NCBI GenBank assembly: GCA_964582475.1
Contig: CAZOQS010000006.1
Coordinates: 1-56,023, forward strand
Direction: 5' to 3'
DNA: 56,023 bases
Source: JAGOTP01 sp964582475
Lineage (GTDB): Bacteria; Patescibacteriota; Patescibacteriia; 2-12-FULL-60-25
Shown here: positions 18,171 to 25,988 of the stretch, piece after piece
How the letters are laid out: each line of letters opens with the position of its first letter
Numbering within the stretch: the stretch's first letter is position 1
The notes under the pieces: model-generated
Told to the model about the DNA's origin: nothing
Seen by the model: only the letters and a program-made list of their open reading frames with translations
The model's database searches: none
Made by a program: the position numbers and the translations under genes

Positions 18171-18254
18171 CAACACGGATGGAGCTCGCGAAGGAGGAGA
18201 CCATCCGTGTTGCGCAGCAACTTGTTGACGACTGAGCGAGCTCCGTCCGTGTTG
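18171..18254 (-). terminator. Nested inverted repeat downstream of pilin gene, terminator-like
   Basis: Arms of 19 nt (18171-18189 and 18236-18254) pair with a single mismatch. A third, internal copy of the CCATCCGTGTTG arm (18201-18212) can compete for the left arm, and GTTGCGCAGCAAC forms a small hairpin inside. On the minus strand the structure is followed by TTCTTTTT, as expected for termination of the pilin gene, but the arms are far longer than needed. Confidence 0.6.
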
Positions 18255-18258
18255 TACC

Positions 18259-18729
18259 CTATTTCAACATCTCCTCGCGATCGATTCCGCTTGAATGGAG
18301 GTAGTAAATGTTCGCCTTTCCAAACTCCGTATCGCTTTCTGTTTGGAAGCGGATGGAGTAGCCGTTTGGTCCGCCCTTATACACGTAAAATTCTCCGACT
18401 TTTGGTCCAGTTGGAACCTGGGGCAAAAAGACATTTCCTTTTGCATCGGCCCGTGAGGCAAACCCTGTATTTGTGAGCACTTCTGATTTGGTTGCTGCTT
18501 GGCCAAGACTTACCCCTTCACTCGCCGGATAAGTTGCTTTTTCGAGCCAGTAGAGCTGGAGCGCAGAACGGAAGGTACTCATGCTCGCTAAGCGTTGCGC
18601 ATCGCGGGTGCGAGCACGAGCGCTATTCAATGAGACGGCGGCAAAGGCGGCAAGCAAGCCGATCATCGCCAAAACAATCAATCCCTCCAACAGACTGAAG
18701 CCGGGACGCGTGGTACGGAAAAAAGACAT
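18259..18729 (-). CDS. Type IV pilin-like protein with class III leader
   Basis: The product is 156 residues. The prepilin peptidase site is RPG|FSLLE, with Gly10, Phe11 and the conserved Glu at mature position 5, followed by a hydrophobic assembly helix and the alpha-1C segment SARARTRDAQRL. The C-terminal part has a glycine-rich beta region (GPNGYSIRF), as in pseudopilins. The ATG at 18729 is chosen over a TTG two codons upstream. It lies 11 nt after the receiver gene and is the last gene of the pilM locus. Confidence 0.9.
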   Translation of the reverse strand: MSFFRTTRPGFSLLEGLIVLAMIGLLAAFAAVSLNSARARTRDAQRLASMSTFRSALQLYWLEKATYPASEGVSLGQAATKSEVLTNTGFASRADAKGNVFLPQVPTGPKVGEFYVYKGGPNGYSIRFQTESDTEFGKANIYYLHSSGIDREEMLK

Positions 18730-18740
18730 AGGCAAAGAAA

Positions 18741-19133
18741 TTACGCGAATTGAGTAGCGTTTTGGCGCCAGGTTTGAACTAAGCGGTCTGCGATCCAGTC
18801 TAAACGATGATGTGGTTTGATGAAGTATTCCCAGACCCCTTGGAGCCGACAGCGCTCAACATCTTCCCGCGTTCCGAGACGGCTCAAGACAAACACCGGG
18901 AGCTTGGCTAAACCGGACTCTGTTCGAATCGCGTCGAGCAATTGGTAGCCATCCATGCGCGGCAAAATTAACTCGGTCACAATCAGATCGAAGGGCTGAC
19001 TTTTCAACAGTTCCCAACCTTCCGCGCCGTGTGCCGCGTGAACGACTTCAAATCCGACCCGTCGGAGCTGCCGCGTGGCGACACAGGCGAAGAACGGATC
19101 TGATTCTGTGAGGAGGAGGCGTGGGGAGGTCAT
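18741..19133 (-). CDS. Pseudo-receiver (REC-fold) protein with Glu in place of phospho-Asp
   Basis: The product is 130 residues, a stand-alone CheY-like fold. The phosphoacceptor position reads VTELILPRMDG, with Glu54 in place of Asp. The acidic pair is also changed: TESD keeps Glu10 but has Ser11 in place of the second acid. The conserved Lys (FIKPH) and the Ser switch (VLSRLG) remain. It probably cannot be phosphorylated and may be fixed in an active-like state. The start at 19133 overlaps the upstream gene by 4 nt (ATGA); longer in-frame extensions are antisense-like and rejected. It sits in the pilus locus next to a GspE-N-like protein, which suggests pilus control. Confidence 0.85.
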   Translation of the reverse strand: MTSPRLLLTESDPFFACVATRQLRRVGFEVVHAAHGAEGWELLKSQPFDLIVTELILPRMDGYQLLDAIRTESGLAKLPVFVLSRLGTREDVERCRLQGVWEYFIKPHHRLDWIADRLVQTWRQNATQFA

Positions 19134-20206
19134 ACAGTGTAGAGCGACCAAGCGATTCCGTGATTCGTGCGTTGGCCGATGCAAGCTGCATAGGCAACCT
19201 GTGCATCGTCCGCCGCCCGCTCCCAGTCTTGCAAGTCGCGTAAAGACCGAAAACAGATAGTTCCAGGATACCCGGCCAGGGACAAATGGAACAGCTCTTC
19301 TTGCCGCTCGCGGTCGGGAGAAGCCACCCAGCGCTTGCCGGTGCGCCAATCGCCTGTTTCGTGTTCTACGTGTGCATCTTGCCACTTCTCTAATACATCT
19401 CCGCGCTCATCTAAGACAAAAACGGTTTTCCCCGCATCAAAAAACGTCTGGAAGGCGTCTGTCCATTCCTGAACAGGATGTTCGACTTCCTTTTCCAAAA
19501 CGGACTGAGGACGCTCCACACGCAGCTCAATCTGACTCTGTCGCGGCAACCGTTCATGCGTCACCCGAATAGGCGTTCCCCGTAGTCGGCGCTGAAGTCG
19601 CAACTGAAGGGCCGGAAACCAAGGAGCGGGCACCTGAGCCACTGTTTCGCGTGGATGCGGCACGTGAGCCGCCGTCACGAGCTTGAGTACTTTTTCTTTT
19701 TCGACGCGTTCAACCAACGAACGCGCATACCGAGCCAGCGCTTCCGAAGAATGGCGTGCTTCGTCTGCGGAACGGAGCCAGGCGTCTGCGACGGACGGCA
19801 ACACGTAAGCAAAGTCTAACCCCCAGCCATGTTCAACGGCCAAGGCTTCCAGCGCAGACCGAACATCCAGATCCCAGGGATTTGTGAGACCGATGACCCA
19901 TCGCTTCCCACTCGCTTTTTGGACAATAATCCGCCAGGCCAGGACCGTCTCGAGCTCAAGTCCGGCGGGGAGACTGCGCTCTTCCCCTACGGGATTCAAG
20001 ACAGGCAACTGACTCGCTTCTGCCATCCAGCTTAAAAAAACTTGAGACGAAAGAAGACCTGTTCCGACCAGAGCCTGTTCAAACGACAAGCCATGATGCA
20101 ACAGATCCTGGACCGCCACCACCGCGCGCGGGGACAATTCATGACGACGCACCGCCTCGGACAAGAGACGTTCACGAATCGTTGCGGGTGGGGCGTAGTT
20201 CGTCAT
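19130..20206 (-). CDS. GspE/PilB N-terminal-domain-like protein lacking ATPase
   Basis: The product is 358 residues. Residues about 1-140 resemble the MshEN/GspE-N domain of type IV pilus and type II secretion ATPases: a helical bundle with LLSSQVFLSWMAEASQLPV and a later WVIGLTNPWDLD segment matching the regulatory nucleotide-binding half. There is no Walker A, so the motor domain is absent. The C-terminal 200 residues include a two-strand/helix region without a recognised family. It is 6 nt downstream of pilM and overlaps the pseudo-receiver. Inference: an adaptor that couples pilus assembly to a regulator. The N-domain match is by eye and moderate. Confidence 0.75.
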   Translation of the reverse strand: MTNYAPPATIRERLLSEAVRRHELSPRAVVAVQDLLHHGLSFEQALVGTGLLSSQVFLSWMAEASQLPVLNPVGEERSLPAGLELETVLAWRIIVQKASGKRWVIGLTNPWDLDVRSALEALAVEHGWGLDFAYVLPSVADAWLRSADEARHSSEALARYARSLVERVEKEKVLKLVTAAHVPHPRETVAQVPAPWFPALQLRLQRRLRGTPIRVTHERLPRQSQIELRVERPQSVLEKEVEHPVQEWTDAFQTFFDAGKTVFVLDERGDVLEKWQDAHVEHETGDWRTGKRWVASPDRERQEELFHLSLAGYPGTICFRSLRDLQDWERAADDAQVAYAACIGQRTNHGIAWSLYTV

Positions 20207-20212
20207 GGCGTG

Positions 20213-21283
20213 TTAGCCGTCGACTTCTCTCATGGCGCAGCCGATACACACAGCGTAGCGCGGACCGAGCTCGTCGAGCACAGGTCGCAAATCCGCTGGA
20301 TAGACCACGCGGGCCCATGGGTCGCCCAAGTAGGTATTCACGTTCAACTCTTGCGTCAGATACTCCGCCAAACGGGGCAACAACGACGAACCACCCGTGA
20401 GAATGATCTTTTCGATGCGCTTGTTGGCACTCTCCTGATCCTGCGACTGATACAAATTGATGGAGTAGCGGATCTCTTCGAGAATCGGTTTCACGAGCAC
20501 CGACAAAATCGGACGCAAATCACCGGTCGGGGTCATCCCCTGCATCGACTTCAGGTCACGCTTCATCGTCTCAGCTTGATCGATCGGAATCCCGAGCGTG
20601 CGGGCAATCGTCTGACTGATGGCGTTTCCGCCTGTTCCGATGGAACGAATCACGAATGGAACCCCTTTCTCGACCACCATGACGTTCGTTCGGAGCGATC
20701 CAATGTCGAGCAACAAAATCGTCGACTTATCTTTTCCAATCAAGGCACGAATCTCCGCGAAGCCTTCTGTTTCAAGCGCGACCGCTTCTAAGCCCGCCAA
20801 CTTAAAAATCTCTGTGTACTTCGAAACGAGTGTCTTTGGTGCCGCTGAGACAAGAACACGCGTCGACGCCTTCACCACCTCCGTCTTTTCGATTTTATCA
20901 ATCACTTTCAAATCAACGGCTGCTTCTTCGATCGGCCAGGGCAACAGCTTCTTCACCTGCGCAAACGCCATGTCTTTCACCTCCTTCTCGTCGATACTCG
21001 GCACACTCAAAACCGTGGAGAACACGGACGACAATGGCAAGGCAGCCGCGACCTTTTTGGTCGTCGTACGCGCTTTGGCCAGCATTTGTTTCAAAATCTC
21101 CGCCGAACCCGGCGCATCATTCAACATCGATTTATCCAAACTGTCGGACGGCATGTTGACGTAGGCGTAGGTCACAAGCCGCGCACGACCTTTTTCGTTG
21201 CGCAACTCAACCAATTTCATCCCGCCGTAGCCGATATCCAAGCCGAGATAACTGCTCTTATCTTGTGAAGAAAAAAGACCCAT
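20213..21283 (-). CDS. pilM: Type IV pilus inner-membrane platform protein PilM
   Basis: The product is 356 residues of the actin/FtsA-like ATPase fold. PilM binds the PilN tail and organises the pilus inner-membrane complex. Visible are the first phosphate motif LGLDIGYGGMK, the second LLLDIGSLRTN and the third ILTGGSSLLPRL. The ATG at 21283 is chosen over a TTG two codons upstream; a GATACT box lies 13 nt before it. PilN, PilO and the motor are not in the window. Confidence 0.93.
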   Translation of the reverse strand: MGLFSSQDKSSYLGLDIGYGGMKLVELRNEKGRARLVTYAYVNMPSDSLDKSMLNDAPGSAEILKQMLAKARTTTKKVAAALPLSSVFSTVLSVPSIDEKEVKDMAFAQVKKLLPWPIEEAAVDLKVIDKIEKTEVVKASTRVLVSAAPKTLVSKYTEIFKLAGLEAVALETEGFAEIRALIGKDKSTILLLDIGSLRTNVMVVEKGVPFVIRSIGTGGNAISQTIARTLGIPIDQAETMKRDLKSMQGMTPTGDLRPILSVLVKPILEEIRYSINLYQSQDQESANKRIEKIILTGGSSLLPRLAEYLTQELNVNTYLGDPWARVVYPADLRPVLDELGPRYAVCIGCAMREVDG

Positions 21284-21327
21284 AGACAAACGCTAGAGTA
21301 TCACATCCCCGAAACACATGCGAGGAG

Positions 21328-21741
21328 CTATTTCTTCCCCATCCCCTCATCCATCGCCTGGTTCGCGAGCGCATCGGCTGCTTTGTTGTATTCACGGCGT
21401 ACATGACGATACGACACCTTCGGAAGAAGGCGTTCAAAGGCTTTCATCTCGGCAAATCGAATGGCAAGATCTGGATTTTTCACCCGATACTCTCCGCGCG
21501 CTTGTTTGATAAGCAATTCGCTATCCGCAACGACTTCGACCTCTTTTGCTTCGAGGATCACCGCCCGCTCAAGCCCGAGGATCACCGCTTTATATTCTGC
21601 CTGATTATTCGTCGCTTTTCCTAAGAATTTTGCGTGATTTTCAACCACTTCGCCTGTGTCGGCGTTTTCAATCACAACCCCGATCCCAGCCGGACCAGGA
21701 TTTCCACGTGAGCCACCGTCGGTTTTGATTCGGAGATTCAT
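21328..21741 (-). CDS. rnhA: Ribonuclease HI family protein
   Basis: The product is 137 residues. It cleaves the RNA strand of RNA-DNA hybrids. All four acidic residues are present: Asp8 (KTDGGSRGNPG), Glu49 (NNQAEY), Asp73 (VADSE) and Asp123 (KAADALAN). The basic protrusion of the E. coli enzyme is absent, as in many archaeal-type and Gram-positive short forms. The ATG is 2 nt after the recJ stop, so the two are co-transcribed. Confidence 0.94.
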   Translation of the reverse strand: MNLRIKTDGGSRGNPGPAGIGVVIENADTGEVVENHAKFLGKATNNQAEYKAVILGLERAVILEAKEVEVVADSELLIKQARGEYRVKNPDLAIRFAEMKAFERLLPKVSYRHVRREYNKAADALANQAMDEGMGKK

Positions 21742-21743
21742 AA

Positions 21744-23513
21744 TTACGTTCGCGCTTCGAAATCTTTCATGACTAATTGCACATCCCGCCGGCCGTTCCA
21801 CTCGTTGATGCTGACATTGTACACGAGATCGACCCGCGACCCGACATTCAGCTCGCCGATCCGTCCGCCTTGCTTGAAGCCAATCACTTTTCGCATCACG
21901 CCGCCATCAGCAACCGTTAAACGAAGATGTGCCTGCGTTGAACCGATCGTATCGACTTTGGTCACGAGGAGATTCTCTGATCTGAACAACGGCTTCGTAT
22001 TTCCTTCACCAAAAGGCTCTAACTTCTTCACTTCTTCGACAAATGCTTCGTTGACTTGTGTGAGGATGAGATCTGCATCGACGAGCAGCGTTGGTGTGGG
22101 GCGTCCTTCTTGGAAGGCGGCGGCTGCATGTGCATGGAGATCATCGGCGATCTTTGGGAGGTGTTCCGGATTCATGAGGGCAAAGCCACAGGCCTGGATA
22201 TGACCTCCGATACGTGCAAGTCGGCCTTCGCCCGCGGCCCGCATCGCGGCGGTAATGTCGTAGACGCTCGTCGAACGCCCAGATCCGATCCAGGTCCCTT
22301 CGTGTGATCCCACCACGACCGTTGGGCGCGCGAAGCGCTCCACGAACCGTCCGGCAACGAGACCCACTAACGCCGGCGACCAACTCTCATCCCACAAAAA
22401 GAGCGCTGACTTTTCTGGCTGATCCAATTCTTTCATCGCGTAACGCTCCATGAGCTGCTTTTCCGCCTGAGCCATCATCACTTTGGTTGCGTCCTGGCGT
22501 TCACGATTGCATCGCTCGAGCTCTTTCGCTAAGGCCTGTGCCTCGTCTTGTGATTCAGCCAGCAACAAACGAAGCGCGAGACTTGCATGATCCATGCGTC
22601 CCGCAGCATTGATCCGCGGACCAATTGCAAACCCAATCGATTCCGTATCGATCAACCCTGGAACAAGACTCGCGGCATCGATCAATGCCAGGAGCCCCGG
22701 GCGACGCGTCTTGTTCAAGACACGCAATCCAAACGTCTCCAAAACACGGTTCTCACCAACGAGCGGAACAACGTCCGTAATCGTGGCGATCGCAACCAAG
22801 TCCAACAACCACTTTTCCCACCCCGATGGAATCTCAATTCCTTTTCGACGCGCTTCGTTTAACAAGGCGGTCGCGAACTTAAAGGCGACTCCGACAGCCG
22901 CTAATTTCTTGAAAGGATACGTTTCTTCTGGCAGTCCTGGGTGGATCAACCAGCCATCCGGCAAGATCTCCCCAAATTGATGGTGATCAACGATGATCAC
23001 ATCCATATCTGCTTTGCGTGCTAATGCCACCTCCTCAACGCAAGCGATCCCACAGTCGACCGTGATCAAGACTTTCGTCCCTCGTTCTTTCAAGGTTCCA
23101 ATCGTCGCCTTGTGGACGCCGTATCCTTCCTTGTCACGATGCGGAATATAGTAATCAACAACACTCTCCTTCGTCTTCCGCCCCGTCATGCGTTGCTCAA
23201 TTTCACGCAAGGTCGAAATAAGGACCGTCGAACCCGTTATTCCATCGGCGTCATAATCGCCATGGACGGTAATCCGATCCCCTGCTTCCAGGGCCGAGAA
23301 AACACGAGCCATCGCAGGAGCGAGATGACGGAACTGGATCGGATCGTGGGTATGCAGCTCCCAGGAAGGCGACAAAAACATCTCCGCCTCCTCAGAGGAA
23401 CGGACGCCGCGCTGCCACAACAAGGTCGCCACGAGCGAAGAAACACGCGGCTGCCAGGCTTCGATCTCAGAAGCAACCGGCGAAGTACGAAGGGACCAGG
23501 TATACGAAGCCAT
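21744..23513 (-). CDS. recJ: Single-stranded-DNA exonuclease RecJ
   Basis: The product is 589 residues. RecJ degrades single-stranded DNA 5' to 3' in recombination and mismatch repair. The DHH phosphoesterase motifs are present: HGDYDADGITG, VDCGI, IVDHHQ and, in the C-terminal DHHA1 domain, GSGRST and GGHIQACGF. The OB-fold tail follows. The start at 23513 is chosen because the longer frame begins at a TTG. It is followed directly by rnhA. Confidence 0.95.
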   Translation of the reverse strand: MASYTWSLRTSPVASEIEAWQPRVSSLVATLLWQRGVRSSEEAEMFLSPSWELHTHDPIQFRHLAPAMARVFSALEAGDRITVHGDYDADGITGSTVLISTLREIEQRMTGRKTKESVVDYYIPHRDKEGYGVHKATIGTLKERGTKVLITVDCGIACVEEVALARKADMDVIIVDHHQFGEILPDGWLIHPGLPEETYPFKKLAAVGVAFKFATALLNEARRKGIEIPSGWEKWLLDLVAIATITDVVPLVGENRVLETFGLRVLNKTRRPGLLALIDAASLVPGLIDTESIGFAIGPRINAAGRMDHASLALRLLLAESQDEAQALAKELERCNRERQDATKVMMAQAEKQLMERYAMKELDQPEKSALFLWDESWSPALVGLVAGRFVERFARPTVVVGSHEGTWIGSGRSTSVYDITAAMRAAGEGRLARIGGHIQACGFALMNPEHLPKIADDLHAHAAAAFQEGRPTPTLLVDADLILTQVNEAFVEEVKKLEPFGEGNTKPLFRSENLLVTKVDTIGSTQAHLRLTVADGGVMRKVIGFKQGGRIGELNVGSRVDLVYNVSINEWNGRRDVQLVMKDFEART

Positions 23514-23584
23514 GACAATCAGTGTGCCGGGAGGGTAAGCGCTGAGCAAGATATGGGCTAAAAATGGCTAATACAAGCCAAAAC

Positions 23585-23613
23585 TTGACAAAAGTTCGTT
23601 TTTGTATTTTAAT
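23585..23613 (+). promoter_or_regulatory. Promoter of small GC-rich gene at 23683
   Basis: TTGACA (23585-23590) and TTTAAT (23608-23613) are 17 nt apart; the -35 continues AAAA as at the other GC-rich loci. The palindrome GTATTTTAATAC (23604-23615) covers the -10 and could be an operator. Confidence 0.7.
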
Positions 23614-23682
23614 ACAGGCGCTACATCGTTTTTTGGTTCTTCTCTCAGAACAAGGTAGAAGAGGAAGGAAAGGAAGGCACAC

Positions 23683-23976
23683 ATGCACGGCCGAAGGGGT
23701 TCGCCCCGCACCGCGTGCGCAACCGTCACCGATCTCACCAGCCACCGAGCAGCCGTTAGCACGGCCGCTCAGGTGGCAGTCCTGCTGGCCATCGCCGCAG
23801 GAGCTTCTTTCACGGAGCAACCCTCCGCGTCGGCACGTGTCATCGCGGTCCTCCCCGAGGGCCACGTCGTCGAACAGCGCGTCCGTGTGGTCAAGCACAC
23901 GGACGACCAGGTGGCCGCGCTCTACGAGCGCTTCGGCCGTCTGCCCCCGGCGCGCCTGCGCCGAACCAACGTCTGA
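23683..23976 (+). CDS. Small GC-rich exported or membrane hypothetical protein
   Basis: The product is 97 residues with a basic N-terminus, a hydrophobic segment (about 27-42, AAQVAVLLAIAAGASF) and a hydrophilic C-terminus containing VVKHTDDQVAALYERF. It may be secreted after cleavage near ASA or remain anchored. An AAGGAAGG ribosome-binding site precedes the ATG, which is unlike the leaderless native genes. Base composition is far more GC-rich than recJ on one side and the coiled-coil gene on the other. Family not recognised. It is bracketed by its own promoter and terminator. Confidence 0.7.
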   Translation: MHGRRGSPRTACATVTDLTSHRAAVSTAAQVAVLLAIAAGASFTEQPSASARVIAVLPEGHVVEQRVRVVKHTDDQVAALYERFGRLPPARLRRTNV

Positions 23977-23991
23977 GAACACCGCCTCCGC

Positions 23992-24029
23992 ATCGAGCGG
24001 CGCACCCAACCCTGGGAGCGCCGCTCGAT
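23992..24029 (+). terminator. Terminator of small GC-rich gene
   Basis: A perfect 12-bp stem, ATCGAGCGGCGC (23992-24003) and GCGCCGCTCGAT (24018-24029), with a 14-nt loop, then CTAATTTTA. It ends 6 nt before the stop of the convergent gene. Confidence 0.85.
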
Positions 24030-24035
24030 CTAATT

Positions 24036-25811
24036 TTAGCGACTGTTCAGTTCTCTTAATTTTCGTATACGCGCTAAAACTTCAGGCGTAGGCTCTTCAA
24101 ATTCTGCTTTTGTAAGAAACGCTTTTTTAAAGAGCTTTGGATCATCAAAAAACGGAGTGGCCATTTTTTTCGCCTCAAAGATAGGCTGTGTGTTCACCGT
24201 ATCTCTTGCTTGTTCAGCCGTCAGAAATCCAAGACGCACTAAAACAGGAAGTTTTACCAAACCCTTGATATCAGAAGGGGTTGGTGGCCAACGCGTTGTA
24301 TCCAGCTTATTTGCGGCACGCGTCTGAGCCGCCTTCACAGCGATCGCACTTCTCTCCGCCGCTGCCGCCTGTTCTTTCTGAGCTTTTCGTTGCAATGCTA
24401 AGCGCGCATCAACTTCGGCTAACTTCGCATTTTGCCGCGCGTTCTCTGCTTGAACTCTTAGTCGCGCTTCTTCTTTTGCGTTCAATTCTATTTCCAGCGC
24501 TCGCTCAAGACGCTCCTTGGTCGCCTGATCCTCCGCTTCTTGTCTTGCTCGCGCCGCTGCCATCAGTGTATCAAAATCACTTTGCAGAACTCTTTTTCGT
24601 TCTGCTTCTTCCGGCGCTCTGGCACGCTCCTCTTCCAGCTGGCGCTTTCGTTCAGCACGTGCACGTTCACGCTCTTCAAAAGCCCCTTGCTGCTTCGCTA
24701 AACGTTCTGGAGAAAGTCCAAGAACGTTTGTCAGAACACCAGACTGCTCCGGATCCATCTGTTCGAAAAAAGGCCGGAAGGCAGCTTGCTTCTCATGAAG
24801 CGTGGTTTCTCCTGCTCGCGCATGCTCTTCCTGCGTTAAAAGAAACGCTTTCTTCACCGCATCTGTCGAGAGAACGCCTAGATGTGTATTACTCCCTTCC
24901 AAGTTTCTTCTCGCTTTTGCGATACTCTTTTCCTGTACCTCACGGACACTGTCTGCAGGATCTGGATCGAAGTTTTTTACTTGAAGTTGAATCAACTGGC
25001 CAGCTGCCGTAATCGACAAATCGATCGCGCGTTCACGCTTTAGGTCTTCACGTGGTGTTCCATGACGAACCGATGCGATATGCCCCGTATCCGCAGCTTG
25101 AATCAAGCGCCGGAGCATGTAGAGCTCCATCACTTCAAAACGCTTTCCTGGATTTGGTTTAAGCGCATCCGTAATCTGAAGCAGTCTTTCGTTCAACTCA
25201 GTTAATGCAGTCTGCCTCGCTTTTGGATCAAGGATACGCTCGGCCTTACGGACTTCTAAATCTATAATCAAAATCTCAACATCCATCGGCTCAAGCTTGA
25301 TCGCCGAATCTAGCGGAACGCTTCGGCCTTTATTTACCTCTAAAAACTTACGATAGGCAGTAAGCGCTTTCTCCTCCTCAGCAATGAGCTCATCCGCAAG
25401 TGGAAATGCCTTGAATTCAGTCGCGACCTCTTGCCTGGTGAGCTGGTCTGGCCGTTTCACACCTCTCGGATCTGTCGTCGGGCGGCTGCGTAAGACTTCT
25501 TGCCACAGTACTTCATGAATTTCGTTCGAAAGATCTTGCGCTTCAATTCCTTCAAACAGATGTTCACAGGCTTTCAAGCGCCGTTCTTGGCCTTCGAACG
25601 TCTTCATCGCGTGATCCTTCTTTAGTTTTACGATTTCGTCACGAACCATCGCCGCCGTCATGCGACTATTGTAAACAAAATCGCTCGTGATCCTTGCCAA
25701 ATGCCCCAAATAACGCGAACCTTCGGATGTTCGCTCAACCGAATGAAGAGGAGAAGACGACTCCCTGTCTTGATCCTGACTCTGTCTTGCTAAGCCACCT
25801 TCAAGGTTCAT
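24036..25811 (-). CDS. Large helical hypothetical protein with central coiled coil
   Basis: The product is 591 residues with no signal peptide or TM segment. Residues about 240-300 form an alpha/beta region with IDLSITAAGQLIQLQVKNF that looks vaguely nuclease-like (acidic residue, then Q-x-K), but I would not assign it. Residues about 375-490 are a long Glu/Arg/Ala-rich coiled coil. The C-terminal 90 residues (LPVLVRLGFLTAEQARD onward) look globular and helical. A TATACT box (25829-25834) lies 17 nt before the ATG. No function assigned. The gene converges on the small GC-rich cassette. Confidence 0.85.
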   Translation of the reverse strand: MNLEGGLARQSQDQDRESSSPLHSVERTSEGSRYLGHLARITSDFVYNSRMTAAMVRDEIVKLKKDHAMKTFEGQERRLKACEHLFEGIEAQDLSNEIHEVLWQEVLRSRPTTDPRGVKRPDQLTRQEVATEFKAFPLADELIAEEEKALTAYRKFLEVNKGRSVPLDSAIKLEPMDVEILIIDLEVRKAERILDPKARQTALTELNERLLQITDALKPNPGKRFEVMELYMLRRLIQAADTGHIASVRHGTPREDLKRERAIDLSITAAGQLIQLQVKNFDPDPADSVREVQEKSIAKARRNLEGSNTHLGVLSTDAVKKAFLLTQEEHARAGETTLHEKQAAFRPFFEQMDPEQSGVLTNVLGLSPERLAKQQGAFEERERARAERKRQLEEERARAPEEAERKRVLQSDFDTLMAAARARQEAEDQATKERLERALEIELNAKEEARLRVQAENARQNAKLAEVDARLALQRKAQKEQAAAAERSAIAVKAAQTRAANKLDTTRWPPTPSDIKGLVKLPVLVRLGFLTAEQARDTVNTQPIFEAKKMATPFFDDPKLFKKAFLTKAEFEEPTPEVLARIRKLRELNSR

Positions 25812-25867
25812 AAATAATAGATGCGACTAGTATACCGCATCTCCCTCACCTACACGAAGATCAGTTC

Positions 25868-25966
25868 CTAAAACGACGAATACGCAGCCAACAGTGGCAA
25901 AATCAACAGCACGATCATCGCAATTGCGACCACCTTCATCCAAAAGTTTAGACGCTTACGTTCCAT
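25868..25966 (-). CDS. 32-residue single-span membrane peptide
   Basis: A short ATG-to-TAG frame of 33 codons: a basic start (MERKRLNFW) followed by a hydrophobic span of about 19 residues (VVAIAMIVLLILPLLAA). A TATTCT box (25978-25983) lies 11 nt before the ATG, the same spacing as at other native genes, and it overlaps the end of lepA. The positive-inside charge pattern supports a membrane peptide. Function unknown. Confidence 0.6.
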   Translation of the reverse strand: MERKRLNFWMKVVAIAMIVLLILPLLAAYSSF

Positions 25967-25988
25967 AGAATGTTGATAGAATAAAAGA

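Noticed and set aside
18180..18236. 18-residue plus-strand frame within the inverted repeat
   Set aside because: It reads plausibly, but it lies wholly inside the repeat and has no promoter; structure explains the sequence better.
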